Shown: one piece after another, positions 35,844 through 43,905 of the stretch
How the letters are laid out: every line of letters starts with the position of its first letter
Position numbering within the stretch: position 1 is the stretch's first letter
DNA from: Methanolobus sp. WCC4
GTDB lineage: Archaea; Halobacteriota; Methanosarcinia; Methanosarcinales; Methanosarcinaceae
Assembly (NCBI RefSeq): GCF_038022665.1
Contig: NZ_CP150629.1
Location: 1,842,480 to 1,906,479 of the forward strand
Length of the DNA stretch: 64,000 bases
Reading direction: 5' to 3'
Position numbers and translations under genes: made by a program
Notes under the pieces: generated by a model
What the model was told of the DNA's origin: nothing
Seen by the model: only the letters and a program-made list of their open reading frames with translations
The model's database searches: none

Positions 35844-36746
35844 TTAAACTGAGATGAATCCAAGTAAGAGGAATATGTAGAAGGTAGTAAGGACGGATCC
35901 GGCAACAACTTCCTTTGTATTCCTTGATATGGTCCCTTTTGAGAATCCATCGATCGTCAGGCATACCCAGAGCAGGAACACATATCCGGCCATCAGGGAT
36001 ATGAGCGAGAATTCCGGGTGGGACCATGTACCCAGGATCTCTCCCGTAAGCTCTGTGAGGACTGTGAAGAAAGCAACGAAATATGCAAGTCTTATTCCCT
36101 GGAAGTTCCTGAAGAGCATGAATGCAAGTGTGAACTTCATCAGTATACTGATCGGTTTCAGGGACAGATCGAACACCATGTGATCAATTGCTATCAATAC
36201 GGCAAGACTGACCGGGATAAGGATATTCGTCAGGCTGAACCATTTTTTTTCAGAATAGTCCTTCTCGAAGATCTCCCACAGGTTATAGGATGACCAGAAT
36301 ATCGTCCCATATCCCGGGATCAGCCATATTGGGGATCCGCCTATAAATCCTCCAAGGTAGGTGAAATACCCGTATCTGACACCAAGGAGCTCATGGACAT
36401 AACCGAACACCGATGCGATCACGAGGAAGATCCTGCCCTTCTGGTCTGTGTTCTTCCAGAAGAGTATCCATAGCAATGATAGCACTGCCATTGGCAGGAA
36501 CTCATCAACGGTAGTCCTGTAGTATATCAGGACACCGAATATGGTCGAGAGCATGAATATGAAGAAATAATGGGGAGTATTGAGAAGGATCCTGCTCTTC
36601 TCTTCAAGTGAGACCTTCATATCTCCAAGTTGCAGAGGATTTCGAAGGCTCTGTGTATCTAAGAATACCTTTAATTGAGATATCATGTCGATCACTACAT
36701 TTTTTATGGATTGTGAGGGAATTAGAGTTACATCTCCTGTTTTCAA
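35844..36746 (-). CDS. polytopic membrane protein with GYVHELLG motif
   Basis: A 300-residue protein with about eight membrane segments and a cytoplasmic-looking N-terminus of about 50 residues. The most distinctive part is GYVHELLGVRYGYFTYLGGF followed by SPIWLIPGYGTIFWSSYNLWEIF. This recalls the carotenoid-synthase-like CruF/DUF422 membrane enzymes in layout but is not a sure match. The later IAIDHMVFDLSLKPIS could hold further active residues. First gene of the four-gene minus-strand operon. Possibly a lipid or isoprenoid enzyme. Confidence 0.62.
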   Translation of the reverse strand: MKTGDVTLIPSQSIKNVVIDMISQLKVFLDTQSLRNPLQLGDMKVSLEEKSRILLNTPHYFFIFMLSTIFGVLIYYRTTVDEFLPMAVLSLLWILFWKNTDQKGRIFLVIASVFGYVHELLGVRYGYFTYLGGFIGGSPIWLIPGYGTIFWSSYNLWEIFEKDYSEKKWFSLTNILIPVSLAVLIAIDHMVFDLSLKPISILMKFTLAFMLFRNFQGIRLAYFVAFFTVLTELTGEILGTWSHPEFSLISLMAGYVFLLWVCLTIDGFSKGTISRNTKEVVAGSVLTTFYIFLLLGFISV

Positions 36747-36764
36747 TCAAATGTGAGGGTTCCC

Positions 36765-36805
36765 TTATGAAAAAATAAAAAAGCCAGTGTTGATAAGGCA
36801 CTGGC
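36765..36805 (-). terminator. intrinsic-type terminator after the methyltransferase gene
   Basis: On the minus strand, GCCAGTG (36805-36799), a nine-nt loop and CACTGGC (36789-36783) form a seven-bp stem directly followed by a T-rich run (TTTTTTATTTTTT). It lies 150 nt past the stop of the gene at 36956 and would end that transcript ahead of the next operon. Confidence 0.7.
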
Positions 36806-36955
36806 CAGGGAAGTGTGGAGGTAGATCTCCGGATAAAACCTGATGCGCTTGATATTCAGGTTCCATCATATCAAATGAATAATCTCTCCTGACAGAAGGT
36901 CATTGAACATGAAAGATACGATCGGAAGAGACTATTTTTGATTATGCTTTTTATT

Positions 36956-37975
36956 TCAATACTTGTGGCCTTTGACCATTTCGACCATTGCCTGCAGATT
37001 GGCATTCGGGGTCTTACTGACGATACCGCATCCCGGTCCGAGAAGTCCCACTCCTGCCTCCAGTATTCCCTGTGAGACATCTTTGATCTCTTCAGGTGAC
37101 ATTTTCCACAGGGCACTTACAGGATCGAGGTTACCAACGATAACCGCCTTATCCGCCTTGCTTAAAGCGGTAGCAACGTCAACGTTCTGGTCCACACTGA
37201 TGGCGTCCACTCCTGAGGATTCCATAAGTCCGAGACTTGGTGTAGTATCACCACATATGTGCAATACTGTTGCAACGTTCAGCTCATGCATTGCATCGAC
37301 TATTTTCTTGTGTGCAGGTACGACGAACTTCTGGTAGAACTCGTCACCGATGAGCATTGCACTTGCTGTAGGGTCGATGATCACCATGGTGTCTGCTCCG
37401 TTCTCGACCATCTTCTTTGCATATTCGATGTTGAACTGGGTGGTAAGCTCCATAAGAGCGAATCCGAATTCCTCATCTGTCATAATGGCCATGAACCAGT
37501 CGTCACCGTTCATGTGCTGTGCAAGGGAGAAAGGACCGAGCATGCTGCCCATTATCGGCAGTTCTTCGCCGTATTTCTCTGCAAGGATCTTGATCGCTTC
37601 ACATACAACGCCGATCCTTCCCTGACTGATATCATAGTCTTTGAGTTTCTCGATGTCCTCTGTGGAGCTGACCACATGGCCGACCACTGAAGGCTGCTGT
37701 TCTTTAGTACCATCTTTTATCTCGCATCCGAAGAACTCGGCCTCTGCTGTGATATCAAAAGGAACACGAACTGCTTCAAGACCAATGACGGTGTGACCTG
37801 CTTCTGCAAGTGTTGCCATCTTCTGCGCATCATTGTTTGCTTCCGGCCAGAAGGCACCACAGGCTTCCATCTGCTCTACGGTTCCTGTCTGTGTTACTGA
37901 GATCGCTGGCATCCTGTCAACTGCTTCTCCTCTTAATGCACGTGCCAGTCTCTCTTTAGGTGTGTATTCATCCAT
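36956..37975 (-). CDS. methylcobamide:coenzyme M methyltransferase, MtaA/MtbA type
   Basis: A 339-residue zinc methyltransferase of the UroD superfamily, at the exact family length. H239 and C241 (VLHICGDTT) and C316 (GPGCGIV) are the known zinc ligands that activate coenzyme M thiol. It moves a methyl group from a methylated corrinoid protein to coenzyme M, giving methyl-CoM for methanogenesis. The start follows CAGGAG. The gene lies 348 nt downstream of the corrinoid protein gene on the same strand and is probably cotranscribed or separately expressed from the same locus. Whether it serves methanol, methylamine or another donor cannot be told here. Confidence 0.93.
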   Translation of the reverse strand: MDEYTPKERLARALRGEAVDRMPAISVTQTGTVEQMEACGAFWPEANNDAQKMATLAEAGHTVIGLEAVRVPFDITAEAEFFGCEIKDGTKEQQPSVVGHVVSSTEDIEKLKDYDISQGRIGVVCEAIKILAEKYGEELPIMGSMLGPFSLAQHMNGDDWFMAIMTDEEFGFALMELTTQFNIEYAKKMVENGADTMVIIDPTASAMLIGDEFYQKFVVPAHKKIVDAMHELNVATVLHICGDTTPSLGLMESSGVDAISVDQNVDVATALSKADKAVIVGNLDPVSALWKMSPEEIKDVSQGILEAGVGLLGPGCGIVSKTPNANLQAMVEMVKGHKY

Positions 37976-38240
37976 TGAAGTGAACTCCTGTAATTTTTAT
38001 GATTATGAAATGGGATCCGTATCAGGGATCCGGATAAATTTGTCCTGTTGATATTCTGTGAAGTGGATATAGGATGACCGGGACCATCTGACACCTCCAT
38101 TCCTCTATACTTTAATGTCAGGGTCCCGTCATCATACTACAGGAATGGCACCGACCATTCGCATATGCATACAGGCTGCCTGGCGAGTCTCTGATATTTC
38201 GGCAGCCGGTATTGATGGTTGGTTGTTGCTTTGTGTGACC

Positions 38241-38280
38241 TATCGGATCCACGAACCAGGGCTTTGTCGTGGATCGGATA
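38241..38280 (-). promoter_or_regulatory. strong hairpin between corrinoid protein and methyltransferase genes
   Basis: TATC-G-GATCCACGA (38241-38254) pairs with TCGTGGATC-G-GATA (38267-38280): 13 pairs around one mismatch with a 12-nt loop. It begins 43 nt past the corrinoid-protein stop and has no T-run, so it could be an RNA-stability or processing element. A second, smaller hairpin (GGATCC, 38013-38018 and 38026-38031) lies 38 nt ahead of the methyltransferase start. The 348-nt spacer holds no gene. Confidence 0.6.
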
Positions 38281-38323
38281 AGGGCGAACATGTAACAGTG
38301 CCTGTCCTGCAGTCATTTCATCT

Positions 38324-38989
38324 TTAGCTCCACCTTTCAGGTGCAAGAGCTGCTGCTGCTTCCTGTGCCCATCTTGCAGCTTCCATGGCATCGGTCTTTG
38401 TTGCATCTGCACCGATCTCAACTGCAAAGTCTGCTGTGATAGGTGCACCGCCGATGATGACCTTCAGGTTGTCCCTGATGCCCTTGCTCTCAAGACTGTC
38501 CATGACTCTCTGCATGTTGTCCATTGTGGATGTCATGAGTGTGCTCATGGATACGATGTCTGCCTTGTGCTCAGCAGCAGCTTCTGCGAACTGCTCAACA
38601 GGTACGTCCTTTCCAAGGTCGACAGCTTCAAAACCAACAGCGCTCATCATTGTCTTGACGAGGTTCTTACCGATGTCATGTACATCTCCTTCCACACTGC
38701 CGATGATAAGGACCTTCCTTGCACCGTCGCCTTCGCTCTTGATGTGTGGTATGAGTATGTCCATACCTCCGTACATTGCATTGGAAGCCATCAGGAGATG
38801 TGGCATGAATGCCTGCTTCTGCTCATATCTCTCGCTCATGATCTCCATGCCCTTTGCAAGACCATTTATCACTGCAATGTAAGGGTCAATGCCCTCGTCC
38901 AGTGCCTTCTGTGACAATTCGATTGCCTGGTCTTTCTTTCCGTTAACAACTGCATCTGTAAGTCCGTTGATGATCTCATTTTCTTCCAT
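38324..38989 (-). CDS. methanogenesis corrinoid protein (MtaC/MtbC/MttC/MtmC-type)
   Basis: A 221-residue two-domain corrinoid protein. The helical cap is residues 1-90 (MGxx region GLAKGMEIMSERYEQKQAFMPHLLMASNAM), and the B12-binding Rossmann domain follows, with D102-x-H104-x-x-G107 (EGDVHDIGKN) providing the lower histidine ligand, SMSTLMTSTM and IIGGAPITADFAVEIGAD. It carries the methyl group between a substrate methyltransferase and an MtaA-type enzyme. The ATG at 38989 follows GGAGGT; the longer frame from 39055 lacks this. Promoter copy B lies 148 nt upstream. No substrate-specific methyltransferase gene is adjacent, which is unusual. Confidence 0.93.
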   Translation of the reverse strand: MEENEIINGLTDAVVNGKKDQAIELSQKALDEGIDPYIAVINGLAKGMEIMSERYEQKQAFMPHLLMASNAMYGGMDILIPHIKSEGDGARKVLIIGSVEGDVHDIGKNLVKTMMSAVGFEAVDLGKDVPVEQFAEAAAEHKADIVSMSTLMTSTMDNMQRVMDSLESKGIRDNLKVIIGGAPITADFAVEIGADATKTDAMEAARWAQEAAAALAPERWS

Positions 38990-39136
38990 AGAATACCTCC
39001 GATATCTTGTCAACATCCAGGAACTGGACCGTTCTGTTCTCATATTCCTGAACATTGGTTCGTTAATGATTTCTTATGCCAACAGAACAGACACTGGATC
39101 TGTAATAGTTGACAATTCACCATTGCCCCTATGAAT

Positions 39137-39183
39137 ATATATAATAACTTCCAGTAATTAATCAACAGATTACTTATTATCAA
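39137..39183 (-). promoter_or_regulatory. shared methyltransferase promoter module, copy B
   Basis: Read on the minus strand: TTGATAATA, 11 nt, GATTAATTACT, GG, AAGTTATTATATAT. The wider 58-nt block (39135-39192) matches copy A at 52 positions, including ten bases further upstream. The corrinoid-protein start codon is 148 nt downstream, almost the same as in copy A. A small ATATTC-A-GAATAT palindrome lies just upstream (39195-39207). Confidence 0.75.
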
Positions 39184-39384
39184 TACTATATTCTATATTC
39201 AGAATATGAATCTTGCAGATCTGCTATTCGTAATCCACAGCTTGCAGGAAAACCCAGGTATGAAAAAAAAGAATACCTTTGATATTATCAAAAGCATGGA
39301 TATATCGGTCTCCGGATAGAATGTGATCTCATTGATCACAGGAATTTCAGATAATTGCCAGATATCTGTAAATGAGAATTATCA

Positions 39385-39403
39385 GATACATCCTATATGT
39401 ATC
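39385..39403 (-). terminator. hairpin just past the flavin reductase stop
   Basis: GATACAT-CCTAT-ATGTATC, a perfect seven-bp stem starting one nt after the stop codon of the gene at 39405. There is no strong T-run after it, so it may protect the 3' end of the mRNA more than terminate transcription. Confidence 0.4.
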
Positions 39404-39404
39404 A

Positions 39405-41573
39405 TCAGATATTCCTTGCTATCTCGTTAGCCCCTGTGATAGCTTCCCATACCCTGCCTGGTTCGCTTGCATCACCCACACAATATATCTCAGGTGCAGC
39501 ATCCGCTTTTAGCAGTTCATAGTAAAGCTTATCGTCCGCCTGTCCTCCAGTGGCGAATATCACAAGGTCAGTATGGATGACGATCTCCTCGACATCGTCA
39601 GGGTCGGTCTTCTTTTCAAAAGGGTTCCTTACATTCTCAGGGATCAGTGGCTTCCAGGGTGTATAAGGGTCCTTTCTCCCCCTGTTAGCCTTGATATGGA
39701 CCTGGCCATCTGAAAAGCGTACTATCTCTGAGAAATTATACACTCTGACAGGTTGCTGAAGAGCATCTTCCTCTTTTCCGGAAGGCGACCCTTTCCCCAT
39801 CATCATCCACAACATCTGTGCCCGATTGGCATGGGTGGTCTCCGGCATCAGTTCCTTATTTCTTCCAATAATAGTGACATTGCTTCCTTTTTCACGGGCA
39901 AGTGAATAGGCGATCTCACATCCGAGCATCCCGCCACCTACCACTATTATATCTTTAGCATCTGCAGGTAGTTCCATATCACTGTTCAGGAATTCCCTTG
40001 CTTCGATGTGTTTTATAGCTTCGATCCCTTCTATGTCAGGTGATCTGGTCCTGAGGCCGTTACAGCAGATTATGACATCATACTCTCCGTCAATCTCATC
40101 GGTCCTGATCTCCCTTTCTAACTCTACCTTCAGCCCTTTCTTCTCCATAAGCCTGACCTGGTACTGCAGGTTTTCGAGATATCTTCTGATATCATGCTTT
40201 ATTGTCATCTTACCGGCAGTGAACAATTGTCCACCTATCCTGTCGGTCTTTTCAAAGAGAGTGACATCATGTCCTCTTTTGCAGGCTGTCATAGCTGCTT
40301 CACAACCGGCAGGTCCGGCTCCGATGACAGCTATCTTCCTTATAGTATCTGTCCTGACCAGTTTCTTAGTATCCTCAAAACCGGTGTAAGGGTTCACTGA
40401 GCAACAGGGATGTCCTCCTTTTTTGAACGATTCCATACATCCCTCGTGATCGCCTATACAATGGATGATCTCCTTTGCCCTGTTCTGCTTTACCTTGACA
40501 GGCCAGTATGGGTCGGCCAGTAGTGGTCTTCCAAGCATTACAAAGTCTGCCCATCCCTGACCAAGCACTTCTTCTGCAACCTCAGGTTTTCCGAGTTTGC
40601 CCACAGCTATCACTTTTGCACCGATGTTCTCCTGCCTGAAGAACTCCTTCAGCCTGCCAGCCATCTCCTTCGCATAGATCGCATCATCGAAATAGGATGG
40701 AGGATGCGGCCAGAACCAGTTATCGTAGCAACCCCTGTCGACATCGAAAGCATCCACTCCTGCCTCATGGAGAGCCTTGCAGAACTGTAATCCCTCTTCT
40801 ATCGTCCGTTCCTTTCCATGAAAACGTTTCCTGAATACCGTATCCCCGTAACTTTCCTGCAACGCCTGTGTCAGGTCCAGTCTGTATATAACGGGAAAAT
40901 CCTCTCCACAGCGTTCCTTTATCTCCCTGACAACGTCGATACCGAACTGGAACTTGTTCCTGTACCTGCCGAAGCTCCTGCGGTTCCAGGGTGCGGAGGT
41001 CAACTGGTCCATCAGGTATCCTTCATGGCCGTGCAGGTGGACCCCATCGAATCCTGACATCTTTGCATTGGCTGCACTCTGTCCCATCATTTTGATGATC
41101 TTCCTGATCTTACGGTCCGAAAGGGGAAGATGTGGTACCTGGGGTATGTAGAAGTTCCTGTTCCAGGAGGCGGATCTTAATATCTTACCTTTCAATGCAG
41201 GTTCAGGAGATCCGACCCTTCCAAGACCGGGGGATAGCTGGATAAAGATCCTGGCTCCATAGGGTCTTACGGCTGCTGTGAGATCCCTCCATCCGCTGAG
41301 TCTTGTTCTTGAAGAACCATCGATACGCGGGAAATATGTAGTGTTATTCTCTTCGTAAAGACAGGGGTCGATCCCATAGGACACCGGGACAAGGCCCGTT
41401 ATGAGCAGACCTGCACCTCCTTTTGCCCTTTCTTTGAAGTATTCTATCATCTTATCAAGAGGGCGGCCGGTAGGATCTGCCATGTTGATATTTCCGATAG
41501 GTGCCATTATGATCCTATTCTTGAGATGGCATTTTCCAATGTATGATGGCTCGAACAATCTCCGGAATTCCAT
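39405..41573 (-). CDS. Old-Yellow-Enzyme-like NADH:flavin oxidoreductase / dienoyl-CoA reductase family
   Basis: A 722-residue protein with an FMN TIM-barrel (LFEPSYIGKCHLKNRIIMAPIG at the start, FDGVHLHGHEGYLMDQL near 175), an iron-sulfur segment, and a C-terminal FAD/NAD(P) domain (IAVIGAGPAGCEAAMTAC near 405, IIVVGGGMLGCEIAYSL near 545). The cluster segment reads CIGDHEGC, then HPCCSVNP near residue 370-388. The usual second cysteine of the C-x2-C-x3-C-x11-C motif is Asp, and an extra Cys sits beside the last. It is related to trimethylamine dehydrogenase and enoate reductases. The start follows GAGG. It is near the corrinoid genes but has its own upstream region. Confidence 0.88.
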   Translation of the reverse strand: MEFRRLFEPSYIGKCHLKNRIIMAPIGNINMADPTGRPLDKMIEYFKERAKGGAGLLITGLVPVSYGIDPCLYEENNTTYFPRIDGSSRTRLSGWRDLTAAVRPYGARIFIQLSPGLGRVGSPEPALKGKILRSASWNRNFYIPQVPHLPLSDRKIRKIIKMMGQSAANAKMSGFDGVHLHGHEGYLMDQLTSAPWNRRSFGRYRNKFQFGIDVVREIKERCGEDFPVIYRLDLTQALQESYGDTVFRKRFHGKERTIEEGLQFCKALHEAGVDAFDVDRGCYDNWFWPHPPSYFDDAIYAKEMAGRLKEFFRQENIGAKVIAVGKLGKPEVAEEVLGQGWADFVMLGRPLLADPYWPVKVKQNRAKEIIHCIGDHEGCMESFKKGGHPCCSVNPYTGFEDTKKLVRTDTIRKIAVIGAGPAGCEAAMTACKRGHDVTLFEKTDRIGGQLFTAGKMTIKHDIRRYLENLQYQVRLMEKKGLKVELEREIRTDEIDGEYDVIICCNGLRTRSPDIEGIEAIKHIEAREFLNSDMELPADAKDIIVVGGGMLGCEIAYSLAREKGSNVTIIGRNKELMPETTHANRAQMLWMMMGKGSPSGKEEDALQQPVRVYNFSEIVRFSDGQVHIKANRGRKDPYTPWKPLIPENVRNPFEKKTDPDDVEEIVIHTDLVIFATGGQADDKLYYELLKADAAPEIYCVGDASEPGRVWEAITGANEIARNI

Positions 41574-41914
41574 GTTCCATCCTCACAAAAGACCTGCTCT
41601 CATTTTTAAGACACCATTTTTGATCGTTGCGGTTTTAGAATAGTAATGCACGATGGTTCTGCATAGTGCATTTAGTTCTTTTCAGATATGTCCTGTATAC
41701 AGGTTAGATATCTTCCGGCATTTTTATAATGCAAAATATGCGCGTAACCGACTATTATATCTGATCCTTTTGTTATGATCAAGGCTTCGATCCAATCAAC
41801 GTCTTTGTTTTTTTGTCGGTCACGGATTTCTTAGACCTATTTGATTTTCCAGTATAATTCGTTATATATAGACAAGAACTCAAAATCATGTATGGCAGTC
41901 AATAGGTGAAAGAG
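41574..41914. other. divergent promoter region
   Basis: About 340 nt between the flavin reductase (minus) and the zinc-ribbon gene (plus). TATA-like elements are GCATTATAAAAATG on the minus strand (near 41727-41740) and GTTATATATAGAC on the plus strand near 41861. The shared methyltransferase module is not present here. No gene was seen. Confidence 0.45.
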
Positions 41915-42256
41915 ATGTCAGACGAAAAAAGATTTATCGATGATCTGAGGCGCGATGAAAGGTATTCTTTCGAGTTGCAAAGGAAAGGTGTCAACAAGAG
42001 CTTCTATGATGCGAACAGGATGTTACATTGTCCCGAATGTGGTACAACCTTCAATCTGTTCTACTCAAGGGCAAAACTATGTGCAGGATGTCCGAGTCTG
42101 GTCAGGGGCTGTGAACTTGCCAGATGTACCCACTGTCATACGGAATTCCCGCTGAATAATTTCATGTCAAAGCGTTCTTCACGGGTGACCTCTAATTATA
42201 TCGAGTCGGTTATCAAGCGATATCACGACACCTTTGGAGAAAGACCGGGGCAGTAA
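41915..42256 (+). CDS. small cysteine-rich zinc-ribbon-like protein
   Basis: A 113-residue protein with CPECGTTFNLF near residue 38, CAGCPSLVRGCELARCTHCHTEF near residues 58-80 (six or seven cysteines, at least one zinc or iron-sulfur site), and a basic helical tail. The ATG at 41915 follows AGGTGA. It is encoded just before the regulator and ramA on the same strand. I do not recognise a named family. It may be a redox or metal-binding partner of the corrinoid system (inference). Confidence 0.68.
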   Translation: MSDEKRFIDDLRRDERYSFELQRKGVNKSFYDANRMLHCPECGTTFNLFYSRAKLCAGCPSLVRGCELARCTHCHTEFPLNNFMSKRSSRVTSNYIESVIKRYHDTFGERPGQ

Positions 42257-42387
42257 GATCGTATCGGTCCGATCTTATATGCAGGTGGTAAAAATGTGTG
42301 TTCTGTGTCAGTATTCTAGCATTTACGGGTCAGTTGTGTTCGGCAGGACAGGCAGATCCCATTAAATCAAGGGCAGGTGAGTTGATC

Positions 42388-43170
42388 ATGAAAACAGAAT
42401 TGATAAGTACGGTATTTCTGTCAGAGAAGAGGAAGAATACTCTTATCATGTTGATGGAAGGGCCGGCCAGTATTGATGATATAAAGAATTCTATAAATGG
42501 GACTACCAGTGCGATAATGGCCCAGATAAAGATACTTCTTGAACAGGGTCTGATCGAACAGGAAAATGATGAGTACAGGCTGACCCATGTGGGGCAGATC
42601 ATACTCAAAAAGATAAAACCATTGATAGAGGCTCTGAATGTTGTCGAGGGGAACAAGGATTTCTGGGCCAGCAGGGATCTGGGTGCAGTGCCTGATCTGC
42701 TTCTTGACAGGATAGGAGACCTCGGTGATGTCATGATACACGAACCAGATCTGAACCATCTTTTCGAGCCACCAAAGGAACTGCTCACAAGTCTGAAACA
42801 GACAAGGAACGTGTGCACATTCTATTCATATTTCTGTCCGACATGTCCTTATAACTATGCAGAGCTTGCAAAGAAGGAAGTGAACTATAATCTCGTCCTT
42901 ACAAGACCTGTGTATGAAAGATTGAGGGACGAGTACACTGAACAGTATAATGCGATCATGGAATCCCAGAACTCACACTTGTTCATATGTGAGGAGGATA
43001 TCGTGAAACCGGGTGCTATCTCCATCACGGATAATCTTCTGCTGCTATCTTTCTTCAACAAGAAGGGCTTCTTCGATCACAAGAAAGTGATCAGTTTCGA
43101 GGATAGTGCAAGACAATGGGGTCAGGAATTCTTCCTGCATTATAGAGGCATTGCAGAGCAGGTCAAGTGA
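42388..43170 (+). CDS. HTH-FilR1 (DUF1724) regulator with CPTCP motif
   Basis: A 260-residue regulator very similar to the one at 17449 across its whole length: TVFLSEKRKNTLIMLMEG, EQGLIEQENDEYRLTHVG, DLNHLFEPPKELL and FYSYFCPTCPYNYAEL. I chose the ATG at 42388, which follows GGTGAG; the frame is open 30 codons further upstream, but that part looks non-coding. It is encoded 130 nt after the zinc-ribbon gene and about 200 nt before promoter copy C. As a member of the family that controls methyltransferase genes in Methanosarcina, it is a strong candidate to act on the shared module. Confidence 0.92.
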   Translation: MKTELISTVFLSEKRKNTLIMLMEGPASIDDIKNSINGTTSAIMAQIKILLEQGLIEQENDEYRLTHVGQIILKKIKPLIEALNVVEGNKDFWASRDLGAVPDLLLDRIGDLGDVMIHEPDLNHLFEPPKELLTSLKQTRNVCTFYSYFCPTCPYNYAELAKKEVNYNLVLTRPVYERLRDEYTEQYNAIMESQNSHLFICEEDIVKPGAISITDNLLLLSFFNKKGFFDHKKVISFEDSARQWGQEFFLHYRGIAEQVK

Positions 43171-43368
43171 TACCTTTATCATCTGTTATTTTTCATGTAT
43201 CACGATGCTGGTCCGATCTACATGCTCCAGCATGTCCTGCTCATGTGCTGATCGATGGTCTTGACAATATCAAAGGTCTCAATTCTTGTTCTACTTCTGT
43301 TCTCCTGCAAGGTCATGATCAGAGACAAACCCTTTTTGTCATCGATCGTTAGAATAGAAAAAAGGTTC

Positions 43369-43415
43369 TTGATAATATTCGGCCCATGGATTCATTACTA
43401 CAAGTTATTATATAT
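43369..43415 (+). promoter_or_regulatory. shared methyltransferase promoter module, copy C
   Basis: TTGATAATA (43369-43377), 11 nt, GATTCATTACT (43389-43399), 2 nt, AAGTTATTATATAT (43402-43415). All three conserved blocks and both spacers are the same as in copies A and B; the spacer sequence differs. It points toward ramA, but the ramA start is 491 nt away, so either the leader is very long or a small RNA is made first. Confidence 0.65.
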
Positions 43416-43439
43416 CCTTTAACCCGTTACTTGGAATTG

Positions 43440-43640
43440 CAAGCCTGTACCTAACGTGGCAGGCGACCGGTAGATGAGAACGATGGTCGTACAGTCTGGG
43501 TCTATCCAGTCTACTTCCAACCTTTATCAACCTTCAAAATATGATAAGATACCATTTCTACATAACTGTACGATATTACACGTACCATCTACACAAAAGC
43601 AGGACCTCTCCACACACTATAGGTCCTGCAACCTTTTCTA
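43440..43640 (+). ncRNA. candidate small RNA or long ramA leader
   Basis: Promoter copy C should start transcription near 43440. About 160 nt later a perfect nine-bp hairpin, GCAGGACCT (43599-43607) and AGGTCCTGC (43621-43629), is followed by AACCTTTTCT, like a terminator. No likely protein lies between, so the product would be a small RNA, or the hairpin could control read-through into ramA. A second TATA-like ATATAAATAA near 43682 may give ramA its own promoter. The rest of 43171-43905 holds no gene. Confidence 0.4.
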
Positions 43641-43905
43641 TCCACATGAAGGAAAGTCAATTTTCAGGGAATAAGTATTCGTATATAAATAAATAGTCTC
43701 GATCCTATCGATCGTATTATTTTTGATACAGGCTTTGTTCTATCGATCATATCGTCTGTATTTTTGGTGTTGATCATATCGCCAGCTCTTATTTTTTGCC
43801 TGAATTCGTTATTTATACCAATCTCACAGAATATCCAGCATGAACCTGTGAAAGGTCCCAACATTCAGTGACCTTTCTGAATTCAAGATCAAAAGGAGGA
43901 ATTAT

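Noticed and set aside
43474-43674. 66-codon frame between promoter copy C and ramA
   Set aside because: No ribosome-binding site, no recognisable domain, and it runs through the hairpin at 43599-43629, so an RNA role is more likely.
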